52,744 nucleotides of DNA from Flavobacteriales bacterium (GCA_947463095.1 CANHRE010000007.1:1-52744); one strand, 5' to 3'. Numbered from the stretch's first letter, positions 27,901 through 33,311 are shown. Numbers and translations are program-made. The notes: a model not told the origin generated them from the letters alone.

Positions 27901-28154
27901 CAGTTTGTGGTATAGTTGGGTGAGGCCGCTGTACCTGTGGCAAATTCCCACTTCCTTGTACCGGAAGATGCTGATGAACTTGCCTGGAGTCGAACCTGCC
28001 TGAATGCGCCGCGGTCGGTAAGGTTATACGTGCTGTAAGACCCGCTAACCACTTCCGTTCCAAGTACCGTTGCCTGTCCGGAAACCGTCTGTGAACTGTT
28101 CACAAAAATCATGGCTGCAAATGCCGCCGTGAGTGCTTTGTAGAATTTATGCAT
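9924..28154 (-). CDS. Giant (6076-residue) T9SS-exported surface protein
   Basis: A single uninterrupted 18.2-kb reading frame. Residues 1-27 are a Sec signal peptide ending SQTVSGQ. Residues to about 285 look like a fibronectin/GEVED-type N-terminal region. Three long right-handed beta-helix-like cassettes follow (about 285-1165, 1323-2135 and 2290-3397), rich in N-N-x-I/V turns; each opens with a G-x-Y-x-V...Y/T-I/L motif and closes with PDIGADE or PDIGVHE. An Ig-like domain (about 3400-3490) precedes 29 tandem 86-residue repeats (3491-5984). A T9SS type A sorting domain ends the protein (YPNPATTSVNL...KRFTKL). It should be secreted by T9SS and anchored at the surface. An adhesive, gliding or matrix role is inference. 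It is monocistronic, with its own promoter and terminator. Confidence 0.93.
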   Translation of the reverse strand: MHKFYKALTAAFAAMIFVNSSQTVSGQATVLGTEVVSGSYSTYNLTDRGAFRQVRLQASSSASSGTRKWEFATGTAASPNYTTNWRPYSGPVTLAGYNQYITPNTAFPSTTATATFNTSSGGTSGFYPSVTAGRYYTVNITERSTGAIPTNENMSVLETSFNPASVTSVSQSPAAGAVNPGNSVLVTAVLGSTPASGEQVYLRWSTSSTFATSTLVQMTVSGTSVRAIIPCQTAGTSLYYYIYTSPKSLSAIRADVTSFGESGHDMATLNLGNNGGANFTYTVGTGTGFSGNYLVPSACYPTINSIVTALNSGVISGPVNVYVARGHRETAPAAGINLTTTGTAANPIRFQAFGSGAKPQITAGVGTNTLSTSSVTVDYIWALHGSDYVTIDGINLSDSNTTGAAQMEAAFIVFRASNINASQNVAIRNSRIWFAAPVFNSGPTLFENGNKGIAFVPAANNALTTTITPISASGRCQFDTLESDTVINAYSGILFRGAVDGTIPYTHIDQDIIIGGALAANGNLVLGFAENGIKTYNINRLLVQNNRVDNNNQIGYSSIPASTGINGIWISGQGINNAITFCRNNTTIVRNNLVSGSTVYGIRALTDLGGVCRMVFNDNTVDRCFNANGSFIGIAVTSYVKDGLQIIGNRVTNSRVNFSTGSFTGINWGNSSGMIEKAYVRQNIINDDTCAYQFTGISSVSSTSYLKGYELSRNIIGGLNPADGIYILSNGTTSYGILNSVSTPWYQADSNLIANILIVPGSAGTGIFYGYYDFGSPTNGTHFMRGNTVFGIYGPENSTSAVTVEGMRHGTSSSNNLIMKNNTVRRIHGFGSIRGIYSGYGDYIEISDNVVDSLFTNITAGTTTALGIDYSLSIGDSIFILRNRISRVVTNSTSTANSIATGLNFTSTSTTNWIFVGGNIISDISNLSAYGYGRGIAIGGYGNYTVWNNRIANISGPNNISTTAPSIVSAAGIEVAMTSTPSLPARIFNNTVFLNTSGSASSFSTAALFWPGSSGTADVFNNIFYNTSTPGSATTGLTAGFWKTTTGITNTNYSDRSNNNLYYLNPTPRAKYPVYRNSADAISDSTMCLFTSRLTAAPQRDANSVLGVVAFQSTNYTNSNFLLVNTSTSTFAEGGGRFITGFTTDVESQNRNAVTPDIGADEFNGSVPSGSTATATITVTHPSTLAVNSGTRDAQILRSQIALSSLSSAAPVNISRLVFNTSGTTSATTSIDTAKLWYTAGNLNYSSPVLLGTRVGPNGSFAFNINQKINCAGSAYFWVTYGVRCPGAGTFVLDCQMDSLYINGVASAVTGGAPTGTRTITNVTGMSGTYTVGGTTPSYATLALAVTDLNTRGLSGPVVFDVRPGHIERATAGGIVINVNPTTCGATRPNVVNTLTIRRAAGSGAAPIISAGTGISTITGASPDAILKIVSDDYITIDGLAFRDTSLNTTTTTQAEWGIALLKRNAWDGCKRIVIQNCSIVLNKANNTSGSTRAGNGCVGVLVSNILTTAVSTSPAVTLQDGTNDDIRISNNTITNCYMPINWYGPELASQFYFIKDLRDTIANNRLTNFGGSTVETNGIQMMNANRYVISGNLIDNKADGGSDYPGTSGTFYAIRIGAGTSNTSTLENFSGGIIRNNRITWNHAPATASTIPHGGIAIYAGGRNQDITITGNRILSSNFSSNSGGTFYGVYVLPVVRNLVVSDNSIQNLNYASTKTLYGFWSSNAARYREFNRDTMLNISNTGSAGGTVYGIYHAYTTTTFPIYDSLTTMNNNVMSLVKQTPSTPGGYSFFGLYGSYQNYVNVDANSNRVNNVSGLDFEYPVYLLNGNIVRMNNNLADSISTNSTYSSATIFGLFSSAADSVTAANNTITRLYGNPSSATTMYGMVVQSCRYSEIYKNKIADLNATGASTANIMGLLSSNSFDALVHNNYVGDVKAPAMNSSTSWLTGMNLSGTAYHQVYYNTVYLNASSTGAAFNSAAINMSTSTGRYLMNNNIFYNNSTPSGAGFAAVLIRSGNGLPTSNYLQQTGNNLYYTGTSTNSIIYRNITDLVSDKTICDFLNRSVNQGNGVRDAYSLSSSLSFRSTTATSPNYLHISTSTGTAVESAGVPISTVSDDYDNDARSASKPDIGADEGSFTPLGSTLAVADTVIQIQSGLSQGARNAPILRVEVAISGSVSPPNLTRMRFNTTGTTNTARDLDSAKLYFTGTSPIFSGGAPRFGNTIANPSGTMSFTGSLPLYCNDTFYFWLAYDVKCGNGGDSVDASALDLTLAGTTYNITPSSPTGKRAISSPMSGTYTVGGTSPNYSTLADALNDVNLKGLSGAVTLNVRAGHTEVAPSGGLQLYINSSCAGFRPSRNRQLVIQKSGTGANPIVYGYNGVATNLSASPDGIFKIIGEDWVTIDGIDLEDSSTSRNPTTLMEWGYALLNSSSNDGCKRVVIRNASIRMSRRHREVAGAQVGGSGSKGILVSNLLSTDNQPLALTSRLGSHDSCRFHNLRINRVNTGIHIIGFNDAAPYNLLNQYDSVTNCRITGWGDSAIATAQQLSANGIRSSETNFFFAANNYVDNTADGGFQNYAQTLGIAVFAANANNNQNVQVQNNTIVVRQEGRNGTFVVAGVYSAAGGPNNRVLIRNNKIWNSRTFGVLPGQLYGIFTAGKPGYLLIDRDTISRDTSSNTGIYGIYAGSSSNAVLTNNVVQGLLQPVANSTQYALFHAGTSDTLRITDNLIEGDSCRSAFFGIYSGTGTHATIARNTIRNISVGGSTGSYFYGLYLPFTGVNVTVRDNVMENMRSTYYQYGIFGPGASNIGRISNNRMDRFFSGGFAGTTLSYILYQPYTASNEYYIDSNSITRDTIQNGYIYGIYANAATRRCRIADNEISNSFISQTSTSSNYLLWMAGSTLNGEILRNRFINDSLDNLTGAHFAIYHGATYTGGTMRINGNVLSNSRFSGTLYGIYSVSSGRFLHIKDNDLIGNTHGSTAFWIYPATSSQRYRYITGNRLMNNTLTGATGSTIYGIYLTNTSTDTLNYVWGNTIRNLGARNTATTIYGVYNGASGGTQLTEVYSRNILDNVFMTGLSTNSGGLYGLYLTNGLTGNSPRRFMDSNVVNSLVNQGIGPITGIYSNYGTIGVDIKGNRIDSLISFGGTIRGIEIATIGTQNFTVSRNTISDLQAYGITGAPLISGIRYAAPGAGAKLFLSNNRIANLNVPVNSSTAIRGIEIAGGGATDTAFIDYNTVYLNASTAGANLTASGIYVLATPRVMMRNNLVVNTSTPKGSGYTVAHERSSSALTTYIPGSNGNSFFAGTPGAANLIFRDGINSVQTLAAYKTLMGATRDLISVSVNPVFQSTSFLADSFLRLQVLNPANCSLNKGGVPVNYVNTDFWNFGRSATNPDIGVHEFTPIPAITTQPADTAVCPGGNAFFAVRSFPSSGVNYQWFRNGVALANGGVFSGVTRDTLRLSGVTTSNAGLYSVKVWLCAGDSITSRSAVLGVNTLSIAATGIKISPSDSVCPGATVTLEVQGGTKGTGASWRWYTGSCGGTALTTGDKITVNPTVQTVYFVRAEGTCNNTACVNDTIFIRPVSVAATGIVASADTVCPGSSVTLSVNGGTLGDKAGWKWFTGSCGGTAAGTGASITVSPTSTTRYFVRAEGTCNNTTCVDQNIRVLSNSVAPTGITVSADSVCNGSSVTLSVSGGGLGSNARWRWYSSSCGGTSVGTGASITVSPSASTTYFVRAEGTCNTTSCVSRTIKVNNFSVAASSITGNDSVCNGSSITLSVNGGSLGGNASWRWYTGSCGGTAAGTGSSITVSPSSGTTYFVRAEGTCNSTVCVSKAIKVNTLSIAATSISTTADSICNGNNVTLTRVGGSLGSNAVWKWYSSSCGGTFISSANAITVSPTATTTYFLRAEGTCNNTVCISRTVKVNALSVAANGITASPDSICNGNSVTLMPSGGSLGGNASWKWYLGNCGSTLIGTGNSLTVSPTVNTVYYLRAEGTCNASACVNRQLKVNQPSTAATSINSSVDSVCAGSSVTLTAVGGSLGSNANWKWYSGSCGGTLVGTGSYIVVNPSATTTYFLRAEGTCNNTTCVSRTVKVNALSTAASAAVAAVDSLCPGGSTSLSVSGGSLGGNASWKWYSGTCGGTLLGSGSSITVTPSATTTYYVRAEGTCNSTACVNVTVRRMSLSVSANAISATTDSVCSGGPTTLQVSGGSLGNGATWKWYSGSCGGTALGSGSSITVNPKVRTTYFVRAEGACNTTACVSKIINIRDTSIGASGLTATLDTLLPGQKTKLKVTGGKLGAGARWVWYAGGCGTGKPVGYGDSLSTAIPQQTTFYVRAEGICNSAPCVSKLIFLRDSSKAAISIIATSDTICKGKSVTLSPNGGKLGFKSSWVWYSGTCGGTKIGSGNSITVSPTVNTTYFVRAEGSINITACVVKTITVKDTSEPATSITAGNDSICAGNNTMLYVNGGKLAPGANWKWYSGSCGGTFIGTGTSVSVSPSVTTTYYVRAEGSCNNTVCVAKTIKVNRLSIAATAVTVSRDSVCNGANVTLTVSGGSLGSNAAWKWYDNNCGGTSIHSGSTLTVAPSASTTYFVRAEGTCNTTACASKAVKVNYPSVAASSISAPDSVCAGTSATLKLTGGTLGSNASWKWYSDSCGKVSVGTGSTISVAPSATTTYFLRAEGTCNSTACVSKIVKVLRNSVAATSINGPDSVCNGSSATLSVNGGSLGSNAGWKWYTSFCGGTLVGSGTSVTVTPVSATTYYLRAEGTCNNTTCLTKTVTISRGSTAASSIVASKDTTCGTSNITLTVSGGTLGTGATWKWYAGSCGGASVGTGSSVVVTPSASTTYYVRAEGICGNTACVSKTITLNALSFAASSISASDDTTCTGTDVVLTVKGGTLGTGASWKWYAGTCGGTSIGSGTTLKVSPTVTTTYFVRAEGVCNSTVCVSKSIIVEALSTAPVSVSSNATSTCGKTTVTLTVNGGSLGGRASWVWYAGNCGGTAIGKGSSINVVPTVTTSYYVRAEGPCNTTTCANATIIVNTPSTDPTSIGTTFDSTCGGSNVTLSVNGGSLGTGASWKWYTVACGGTSIGTGSSITVAPTATTTYFVRAEGICNNTVCVNRTIKVNMSSTAASSVTSTLDSICPNGAVVTLTRNGGTLGSNANWVWYEGSCGGTSIGVGNSITVTPTSSSTYYVRAEGTCNNTACVSKFIQVNTESVAASAITASVDSVCSGGSTTLRVSGGSLGSNATWKWYIASCGGIPAGTGASITVSPSVTTLYFVRAEGTCNVTNCVSKSIKVNRLSTAPTGITTTADSTCGNTNVTLSVVGGALGDNASWVWYNNTTRIGTGKSIVVSPTATTTYSVRAEGTCNNTSYVFRTIKVNIWSVAASSVSLSKDSTCGTESVRLSIVGGSLGSNARWRWYTGFCGGTAIGSGPSITTTPTATTTYFVRAEGTCNITTCAPGRTVKVNTRSVAATSISATLDSVCKGGTVKLTVNGGTLGSNATWVWYQDACGSKKLGSGLSIVVDPDITTTYFVRAEGTCNTTVCVSRSVKVLVPSTDPTQATASVKSLCGSGLVTFKVQGGSLGSNAKWVWYERGCGTGAPVAEGASVQLNVSVTTTFFVRAEGTCNTTACQSVTVQVNDFSTPATTISTTADSVCKGSTVTLSISGGSLGTAANWKWYKNGCGLGASVATGTSYSVRIDDPVTYYVRAEGTCNTTACLSVSVGVYTESHNPDKVTSSADTSCGGPITLNVVGGKLGSGAQWVWYSGACGSAYEGTGKSLTVTPAANTTYFVRAEGYCNTTVCAFKSLFTGSASTGPVSISVSNDTPCRGEEVKLTVNGGTLGKGAEWKWYHTSCGGSLQGSGTSITKVPNGSTIFFVRAEGPCNITACVNKPVRVLLPSTAAAGIVTSTDTILNGASIKLSIFGGSRGDNARWVWYKDACGKGAPIGFGSSIVVAPAGSTTYYVRAEGTCDTTVCISRTVNVWGMGVNDPDALANKVALYPNPATTSVNLAIDLISNEETSVELLDAQGRLVRTYQLSGRPGTYKLELGAISEGQYMVVVKNGSMRAVKRFTKLTP
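10203..17684 (-). repeat. 29 tandem 258-bp units encoding 86-residue four-Cys domains
   Basis: I count 29 copies in the translation; 7482 bp divided by 29 is exactly 258 bp on average. The consensus runs: S-x-A-A-x-I, D-S-V-C-x-G, S-V-T-L-x-V, GGSLG, W-K-W-Y, S-C-G-G-T, a V-x-P-T/S-x-T-T-Y-F-V-R-A-E-G-T-C strand pair, then N-x-T-x-C-V-S. Each unit normally has four cysteines. Exceptions are unit 10 and unit 29 (Cys1 lost), unit 11 (Cys3 lost) and unit 22 (Cys2 and Cys4 both lost). The copies are diverged at both DNA and protein level, so this is an old array rather than a recent expansion. Confidence 0.92.
17965..21285 (-). repeat. Beta-helix cassette 3 of the giant protein
   Basis: Opens with PMSGTYTVGGTSPNYSTL and closes with NPDIGVHEF (boundaries approximate, about 1107 residues). 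It has many short turns of the N-x-I-x-N-N type and recurrent Y-G-I-Y phrases, as in parallel beta-helices. It is the longest of the three cassettes. Confidence 0.75.
21750..24186 (-). repeat. Beta-helix cassette 2 of the giant protein
   Basis: Opens with GMSGTYTVGGTTPSYATL and closes with KPDIGADEG (boundaries approximate, about 812 residues). It is joined to cassette 3 by a linker of about 150 residues (RNAPILRVEVAISG...) that resembles the linker after cassette 1 (RDAQILRSQIALSS...). Confidence 0.75.
24666..27305 (-). repeat. Beta-helix cassette 1 of the giant protein
   Basis: Opens with GTGFSGNYLVPSACYPTI and closes with TPDIGADEF (boundaries approximate, about 880 residues). It shares with the other two the early phrase G-P-V-x-V...R-G-H-x-E and the closing PDIGADE. 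Confidence 0.75.
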
Positions 28155-28237
28155 AGGTTTTTTCGTTTCGCTTTTTCTGCGAAGAAGAAGGACTACTCAC
28201 CCAACAGCACCTACACACAGTCCACTTCCCCGAACGA

Positions 28238-28245
28238 CAAATATA
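28238..28245 (-). promoter_or_regulatory. -7 box for the giant surface-protein gene
   Basis: TATATTTG fits TAnnTTTG and lies about 83 bases before the ATG, giving the longest leader of any gene here. The leader contains a small TTCGC/GCGAA hairpin close to the start codon. No clear -33 element is seen. Confidence 0.45.
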
Positions 28246-28353
28246 TAAATCGCACGTATTGATTCATCATTACACGGTTTTTTTTGCGTTTCGTAGATAA
28301 ACTTTTTTAACGCCATAAACAGTTTTTATATAGTAGAACGCCTTTCTCCTGGC

Positions 28354-28370
28354 TGAAAACCGGGTTTTCA
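28354..28370. other. Small palindrome in the divergent gap upstream of the helicase
   Basis: TGAAAACCGGGTTTTCA is a 7-bp inverted repeat around CGG, 32 bp before the helicase ATG. It could be an operator half-site pair or a leader hairpin. Nothing else is recognisable in the 28155-28402 gap apart from the giant gene's -7 box and a near-match box GATCTTTG 14 bases before the helicase ATG. Confidence 0.3.
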
Positions 28371-28402
28371 TTCAGAAGCGCAGATCTTTGAAGCAGTTGA
28401 GC

Positions 28403-30817
28403 ATGACAACGCCAAGTGCCGTAAAAAACTGGTTTCAAAGCCGCGGCTGGAGCCCATTTCCGTTCCAGCTGGAAACAGCAGCCTATTATGAGGAACTGAT
28501 AGGTGGTTTGCTGCACGCCCCTACCGGAAGCGGTAAAACATTTGCCCTGGGTGTTCCTGCCATCGCGCATCACGCACAACGTCAGGATAAAGGCCTGCGT
28601 ATCCTGTGGATTACCCCACTGCGCGCCCTAAGTTCAGATATTTGTGCTGCCCTCCAACAGGCGGCCGACGAACTGAGCACAGGTTGGAAAGCAGCCATAC
28701 GGCATGGTGATACCGCAGCAGCTGCAAAAAAACAATTGGATCTTCACCCGCCGGAAATACTCATTACCACCCCCGAAACCCTGCACCTGCTGCTGGCCCG
28801 AAAGGGTTGTAAGGAGCGCTTTGCCGCCCTGGATGCCGTTGTGGTGGATGAATGGCATGAACTGCTGGGCAGCAAACGCGGTGTTCAGATTGAACTAGCG
28901 CTGGCTGCGCTCAGAAACCTGCGACCGGAATTGAAGGTTTGGGGTATTTCGGCTACCATCGGCAATATGGAAGATGCCTTGGATGTGCTGCACCCCGCAG
29001 GCGGAAACACCAAACTCATCAGTGCCGGAACGGTGAAAAAAACGGAAATGCACACCCTCATGCCCGATGAGTTGGAACGCTTCCCCTGGAGCGGACACTT
29101 GGGCATTCGACTTCTGGAAAAAGCAGCTAAAATCATTGAAGAATCAGGTTCCACCCTGGTTTTTACCAATACGCGCAGCCAGTCGGAAATATGGTACCGC
29201 AGCTTGTTGGAACATAACCCCGGTCTGGCAGGACGCATCGCCATGCACCATGGCTCCTTAAGCGCAGAAATTCGCTCCTGGGTTGAAGAACAACTCCATC
29301 TGGGCAGCTTGAAAGCCGTCGTTTGCACCAGCAGCCTGGACCTGGGTGTTGACTTCCATCCGGTGGATACAGTCATACAGGTTGGCAGCCCCAAGGGCAT
29401 GGCCCGTTTCATGCAAAGAGCCGGTAGAAGCGGCCACCGTCCGGATGCCAGCAGCCGCATCTACTTCCTGCCGACCCACAGCCTCGAGCTGATCGAGGCC
29501 GCCGCCCTCCGCGCAGGCATGGAAAGCAAAATCGCCGAGCAAAGAACACCCAAGGTGCGCTCTTTTGATGTACTGCTCCAATTTTTGGTAACCCTAGCCG
29601 TTGGCGATGGCTTTGAACCACAGGAAACCTTCCGTCTGATTCAGGGAACACATGCCTTCCAAAGCATCACCGAAGAAGAGTGGAACTGGTGCATCGGCTT
29701 CCTCACCACCGGCAATGCTTCGCTGGAAGCCTATGACGAATTCCGGAAGTTGCACCGTGTAGGCGACCGTTATTACATCACCAGCAGAAAAGCCGCCATG
29801 ATGCACCGCCTGAACATCGGCACCATCAGCAGCGAACAGAGCATCAGCGTGCGCATGCAGGGCGGCGAACACCTGGGCAGTATCGAGGAGTATTTCATCT
29901 CGCGCCTGAAACCCGGTGATACCTTTGTGTTTGCAGGGCGCACCCTGGAATTTATTCGTCTGGAAGGCATGGTGGCCTATGTGCGCAAAACCCAGCGCAA
30001 GAGTTCCCTGGTACCCAGCTGGATGGGGGGAAGGATGAGCCTGAGCAATGAGGTAAGCAGCCTGCTGCGCGCACAAATTGAACACTGGCAAAGTGCTGAC
30101 AGCCTGGAAATGCTCAAAGTCAAGCCCCTGCTGGAATTACAGGCCATTCGTTCCGCCGTTCCAAGCAGTAATGAGCTGCTGCTGGAAACACATCAAACTG
30201 AACGAGGCCATCACCTTTTTGTGTTCCCGTTCGAAGGCCGCATGGTGCATGAAGGCATGGCCATGCTCCTGGCATACAGGCTGAGTAAAATAAAAGAGGC
30301 TTCCTACTCACTGGCCATGAACGATTACGGCTTCGAACTGCTCTGCGCCGAGCCCATCCCGCTCATGGAAGGCCTGGAAGAAAACCTCTTCGGCACCGAG
30401 AACCTGGCCGAAGATTTATACGCCTGCACCAACTACAGCGAACTGACCCGGCGTCGTTTCAGCGATATCGCAGCCATCAGCGGCCTCATCTACCGCGACC
30501 TGCCCGACCGCGTGCTCAAAACCCGACACCTGAAGGCCAACGCAAAACTGTTCTACGAAACATTCAAAACCTATGAGCCCAATAACCTGCTGCTGCGACA
30601 GGCTGAAGAAGAAGTGTATTTCGACCAGCTGGAAGAACATCGCCTCAGGGCAGCCCTCAACAGGGCAGGAAAAAGGAAATTACTCCTGATAAACTGCACC
30701 CGCTTTACCCCCTTTGCCTTCCCCATCATGGTGGACAGCATGTCGCGCGAAATGCTCAGCAACGAACGCCTGGAAACCCGCATCGAACGCATGTTGCGGG
30801 AAGCCACAAAAGATTGA
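28403..30817 (+). CDS. Ligase-associated Lhr-core DEXH-box DNA helicase
   Basis: A superfamily 2 helicase of about 804 residues. Motifs appear in order: I APTGSGKT, Ia TPLRALSSD, II VVDEWHEL (DEXH box), III SATIGN, V CTSSLDLGVDF and VI QRAGRSGHR. A long C-terminal Lhr-type part follows (winged-helix and beta-barrel regions). The start is the ATG at 28403; the track's TTG start lies 15 bp upstream. In the family, this 3'-to-5' DNA translocase works with an ATP-dependent ligase, an MBL-fold exonuclease and a metallophosphoesterase in DNA damage repair. The ligase and exonuclease are in this window at 43.8-46.4 kb, not adjacent; no phosphoesterase gene was found. It is divergent from the giant surface-protein gene. 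Confidence 0.93.
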   Translation: MTTPSAVKNWFQSRGWSPFPFQLETAAYYEELIGGLLHAPTGSGKTFALGVPAIAHHAQRQDKGLRILWITPLRALSSDICAALQQAADELSTGWKAAIRHGDTAAAAKKQLDLHPPEILITTPETLHLLLARKGCKERFAALDAVVVDEWHELLGSKRGVQIELALAALRNLRPELKVWGISATIGNMEDALDVLHPAGGNTKLISAGTVKKTEMHTLMPDELERFPWSGHLGIRLLEKAAKIIEESGSTLVFTNTRSQSEIWYRSLLEHNPGLAGRIAMHHGSLSAEIRSWVEEQLHLGSLKAVVCTSSLDLGVDFHPVDTVIQVGSPKGMARFMQRAGRSGHRPDASSRIYFLPTHSLELIEAAALRAGMESKIAEQRTPKVRSFDVLLQFLVTLAVGDGFEPQETFRLIQGTHAFQSITEEEWNWCIGFLTTGNASLEAYDEFRKLHRVGDRYYITSRKAAMMHRLNIGTISSEQSISVRMQGGEHLGSIEEYFISRLKPGDTFVFAGRTLEFIRLEGMVAYVRKTQRKSSLVPSWMGGRMSLSNEVSSLLRAQIEHWQSADSLEMLKVKPLLELQAIRSAVPSSNELLLETHQTERGHHLFVFPFEGRMVHEGMAMLLAYRLSKIKEASYSLAMNDYGFELLCAEPIPLMEGLEENLFGTENLAEDLYACTNYSELTRRRFSDIAAISGLIYRDLPDRVLKTRHLKANAKLFYETFKTYEPNNLLLRQAEEEVYFDQLEEHRLRAALNRAGKRKLLLINCTRFTPFAFPIMVDSMSREMLSNERLETRIERMLREATKD

Positions 30818-30875
30818 GTTGCTTTCCAGGAACTTTGCATTTACCTGCCACCCCCATCTGGTATTCATCATTCCC

Positions 30876-33266
30876 ATGCGCCATTCCATCAATACCCTGA
30901 AAAACACCCTGCTGTTATGTGTTTTTTTTCTGTGGAATCAGGTCTCTGCCCAGACTTGCGGCAAGTACGACTTCCTGGAGGCCTTTATCTTGGATATTCG
31001 CCACGAAGGCGAAAGCAAACAGGCTCGCGATGTGGAAGTATGGCTGAAAGAAATGCGGAGTAATCAAACCGTCAAGCGCATTCTTCCCAACGAACAAATC
31101 CGGCTGAATGGCCACGTGGAATACCCGCGGGCCGGAAACTATTTTCTGGTTGACTTCCATTCAACATCTTACCGTGAACCTGAGCCTATTTACGTGGCTA
31201 TGGTCATCTATAAAAACGACACTTTTCAATATCGCCTTCCCTATGAAAGCAGGGTGCATACCTGCTCCCAGCATCTGTTCGAAAAAAGAAAGGAATGGAA
31301 CGATACACTCCGCTCCAGAAATGGGAAGGCGCATGTACCCTTCCGCATCACCCTTGGGCAACCCCCCGGAAATTTACCGGTGCGCTTCCCTTTAGAAGAA
31401 GTGCTGGCGCAGCCCGTTTGGCACAGAACCTATGACGAGCTGAACAGACCCTGCGATATGCTTCAGAGGATCAGAATTTTTGATGCCCTGAGCCTGAACA
31501 CCGTCCAGGTAATTGCTGCAGGCACCGGATTTTGCGTCGGTACCCACGAGGAACCGCAGCATTTCCGGCGTGTGGATGTTTACGGCGATAACCCAAAGGG
31601 CATTCCCGATTTATGCTTCACCCGAATAAAAATCCAACGAAACAGACCCCTGCCCGATGAGCTGTACCGAGATTTCTGGCTGTTCAGCCAAAGGCACCAA
31701 CTTTGGTACCGCAGCAACCTGCTCAGCGAATATGCCAATGTGGAACTCGATAAAGAAGGCTTCCCTATTCGCGCCGAATATGAAGACTCTTCAGGCGTAA
31801 CCATCATCAGACGCTACCAATGCGACGGCAAACGCTGGCAACTGGCTTCCACAGAACGACGATTTCCACCCGCGCCCCCAGAAAAGCCAAAACCCCGTTA
31901 TGACTATTGTTTAACGATAGAAGGAACTACATACGGGAACAAAGCCGTTCAAGCCGGAACCTCCGTTCAGCCGGAAGATGTTTATGTGCGTGACACCTTC
32001 CTGATAAAAAACCTCTGCGACCGCAGCATCAAACTGGATTGCCGCGATGCCAACGCTTGGATGCTGAAGATACCCGAAGCCATCGGGCCCTACCGAACCC
32101 TGAGCCTGGTGTTTGAAGCACGTCATCCGCTGGATCCGAATACCCTTTCCTCCCATCAACAAATATTCAACCTGCAGAGTTCCGCCGGACAAAGTATCAG
32201 CCTTGGTATTCAATACTACCTGGCCGGTTTGAACACTGTAGTTCGTGATTCCTTGGGAATGGTGAAGGCCTATAAAAAGCGCTACAGGGAAACATTCAGT
32301 AACCTTCATGTTCTGGTCAATCATCAAGGAATTCCGACCGGCGTTGGCGAATGCCTGGGCCTTACAGACCGTAAAACAGGCACTTGGCAATATCCTGACA
32401 GTACGGGCCGCAGCAGGCATGTTGAACTTCACGGAAAAGCCGTGGCTGTGAGCATTCAGAATCAGGAGCGTATGGACAGCAACGCCATTGTGGAAGTGCA
32501 CCGCGAAGGCATTTGGGAACCGGCCTTCTTCCAAAGAAGCAACAACAGCTTTTTATTGGCTACCGATGCCAAAACCGACAGCATTCGCATCAACAGCGGC
32601 GGGTACAGTGCCTTATGTCGTTACCGCTATCTTCTGGAACAGGACAGGGCTCATCTGCCAGCTTACCTGAGCCGCCCGGAGGAAGTGACCTATTACAACG
32701 GCATCTGTGAGGTACCATTGAATATACATGGCCATCAATACGTGCTGCGTTGGAACTGGAATATTCCTGAAGCCAATAAGGAAGGCATGCTGCAACAACA
32801 AGCTTCGTTGATAGCCTCGCTGCGCAAACAGTTTCCTGGGCTGCGTACGGACATCTACGAACTCGAGTCCATGTTACCCATATTGGATATGCATGCGCTG
32901 AATGAAGCCACACGACAGCGGCTTTTGGGGAAACTTACCGGCCTGCAGGAAATCGAAACTATCAGCAGGGTGGTTCAACCCCACGGGAATCAAAACACCT
33001 TCGCCGGCCGGGAAACCGGTGTGGTATTCGATATGGATGTGTATCCCGAACGCTTCCACAAACAACTGGATTCACTCGGGTTTGAGCGCATGCAACAAAC
33101 CTGGGGTACTACCCATTATTACCAGACAACCTGGAAAGGAAAACTCATGGATGCCTCATACTTCAGGGCCGTAAGCGCCCTTGCGGCAATGCCCGGAGTG
33201 AGCCGGGTCTATCCATCCTTCCACTATCGCGTGTATGCCGAGCCCGCAGATCGGCTGGAGGAATAG
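30876..33266 (+). CDS. Secreted protein of unknown function (796 residues)
   Basis: I do not recognise the family. The track starts in noise inside the helicase gene. The ATG at 30876 begins a clean signal peptide (MRHSINTLKNTLLLCVFFLWNQVSAQ), so that start was chosen. The mature part begins TCGKYDFLEAFILD and looks like a mixture of beta-rich segments. It has no T9SS sorting domain, lipobox or membrane segment after the signal, so a periplasmic location is likely. A region around KAYKKRYRETFSNLH...GTWQYPDSTG resembles text in the adjacent OmpA-like lipoprotein (GTWNWYDSTG), suggesting a shared MORN-like motif. The C-terminus repeats two similar alpha/beta pieces with spaced aromatic residues. 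It starts 58 bp after the helicase and converges on the OmpA-family gene. Confidence 0.75.
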   Translation: MRHSINTLKNTLLLCVFFLWNQVSAQTCGKYDFLEAFILDIRHEGESKQARDVEVWLKEMRSNQTVKRILPNEQIRLNGHVEYPRAGNYFLVDFHSTSYREPEPIYVAMVIYKNDTFQYRLPYESRVHTCSQHLFEKRKEWNDTLRSRNGKAHVPFRITLGQPPGNLPVRFPLEEVLAQPVWHRTYDELNRPCDMLQRIRIFDALSLNTVQVIAAGTGFCVGTHEEPQHFRRVDVYGDNPKGIPDLCFTRIKIQRNRPLPDELYRDFWLFSQRHQLWYRSNLLSEYANVELDKEGFPIRAEYEDSSGVTIIRRYQCDGKRWQLASTERRFPPAPPEKPKPRYDYCLTIEGTTYGNKAVQAGTSVQPEDVYVRDTFLIKNLCDRSIKLDCRDANAWMLKIPEAIGPYRTLSLVFEARHPLDPNTLSSHQQIFNLQSSAGQSISLGIQYYLAGLNTVVRDSLGMVKAYKKRYRETFSNLHVLVNHQGIPTGVGECLGLTDRKTGTWQYPDSTGRSRHVELHGKAVAVSIQNQERMDSNAIVEVHREGIWEPAFFQRSNNSFLLATDAKTDSIRINSGGYSALCRYRYLLEQDRAHLPAYLSRPEEVTYYNGICEVPLNIHGHQYVLRWNWNIPEANKEGMLQQQASLIASLRKQFPGLRTDIYELESMLPILDMHALNEATRQRLLGKLTGLQEIETISRVVQPHGNQNTFAGRETGVVFDMDVYPERFHKQLDSLGFERMQQTWGTTHYYQTTWKGKLMDASYFRAVSALAAMPGVSRVYPSFHYRVYAEPADRLEE

Positions 33267-33311
33267 CCCGTGGTTCGATAAACTCCCCTTGACAGGAATT
33301 CCAACGCTCCC

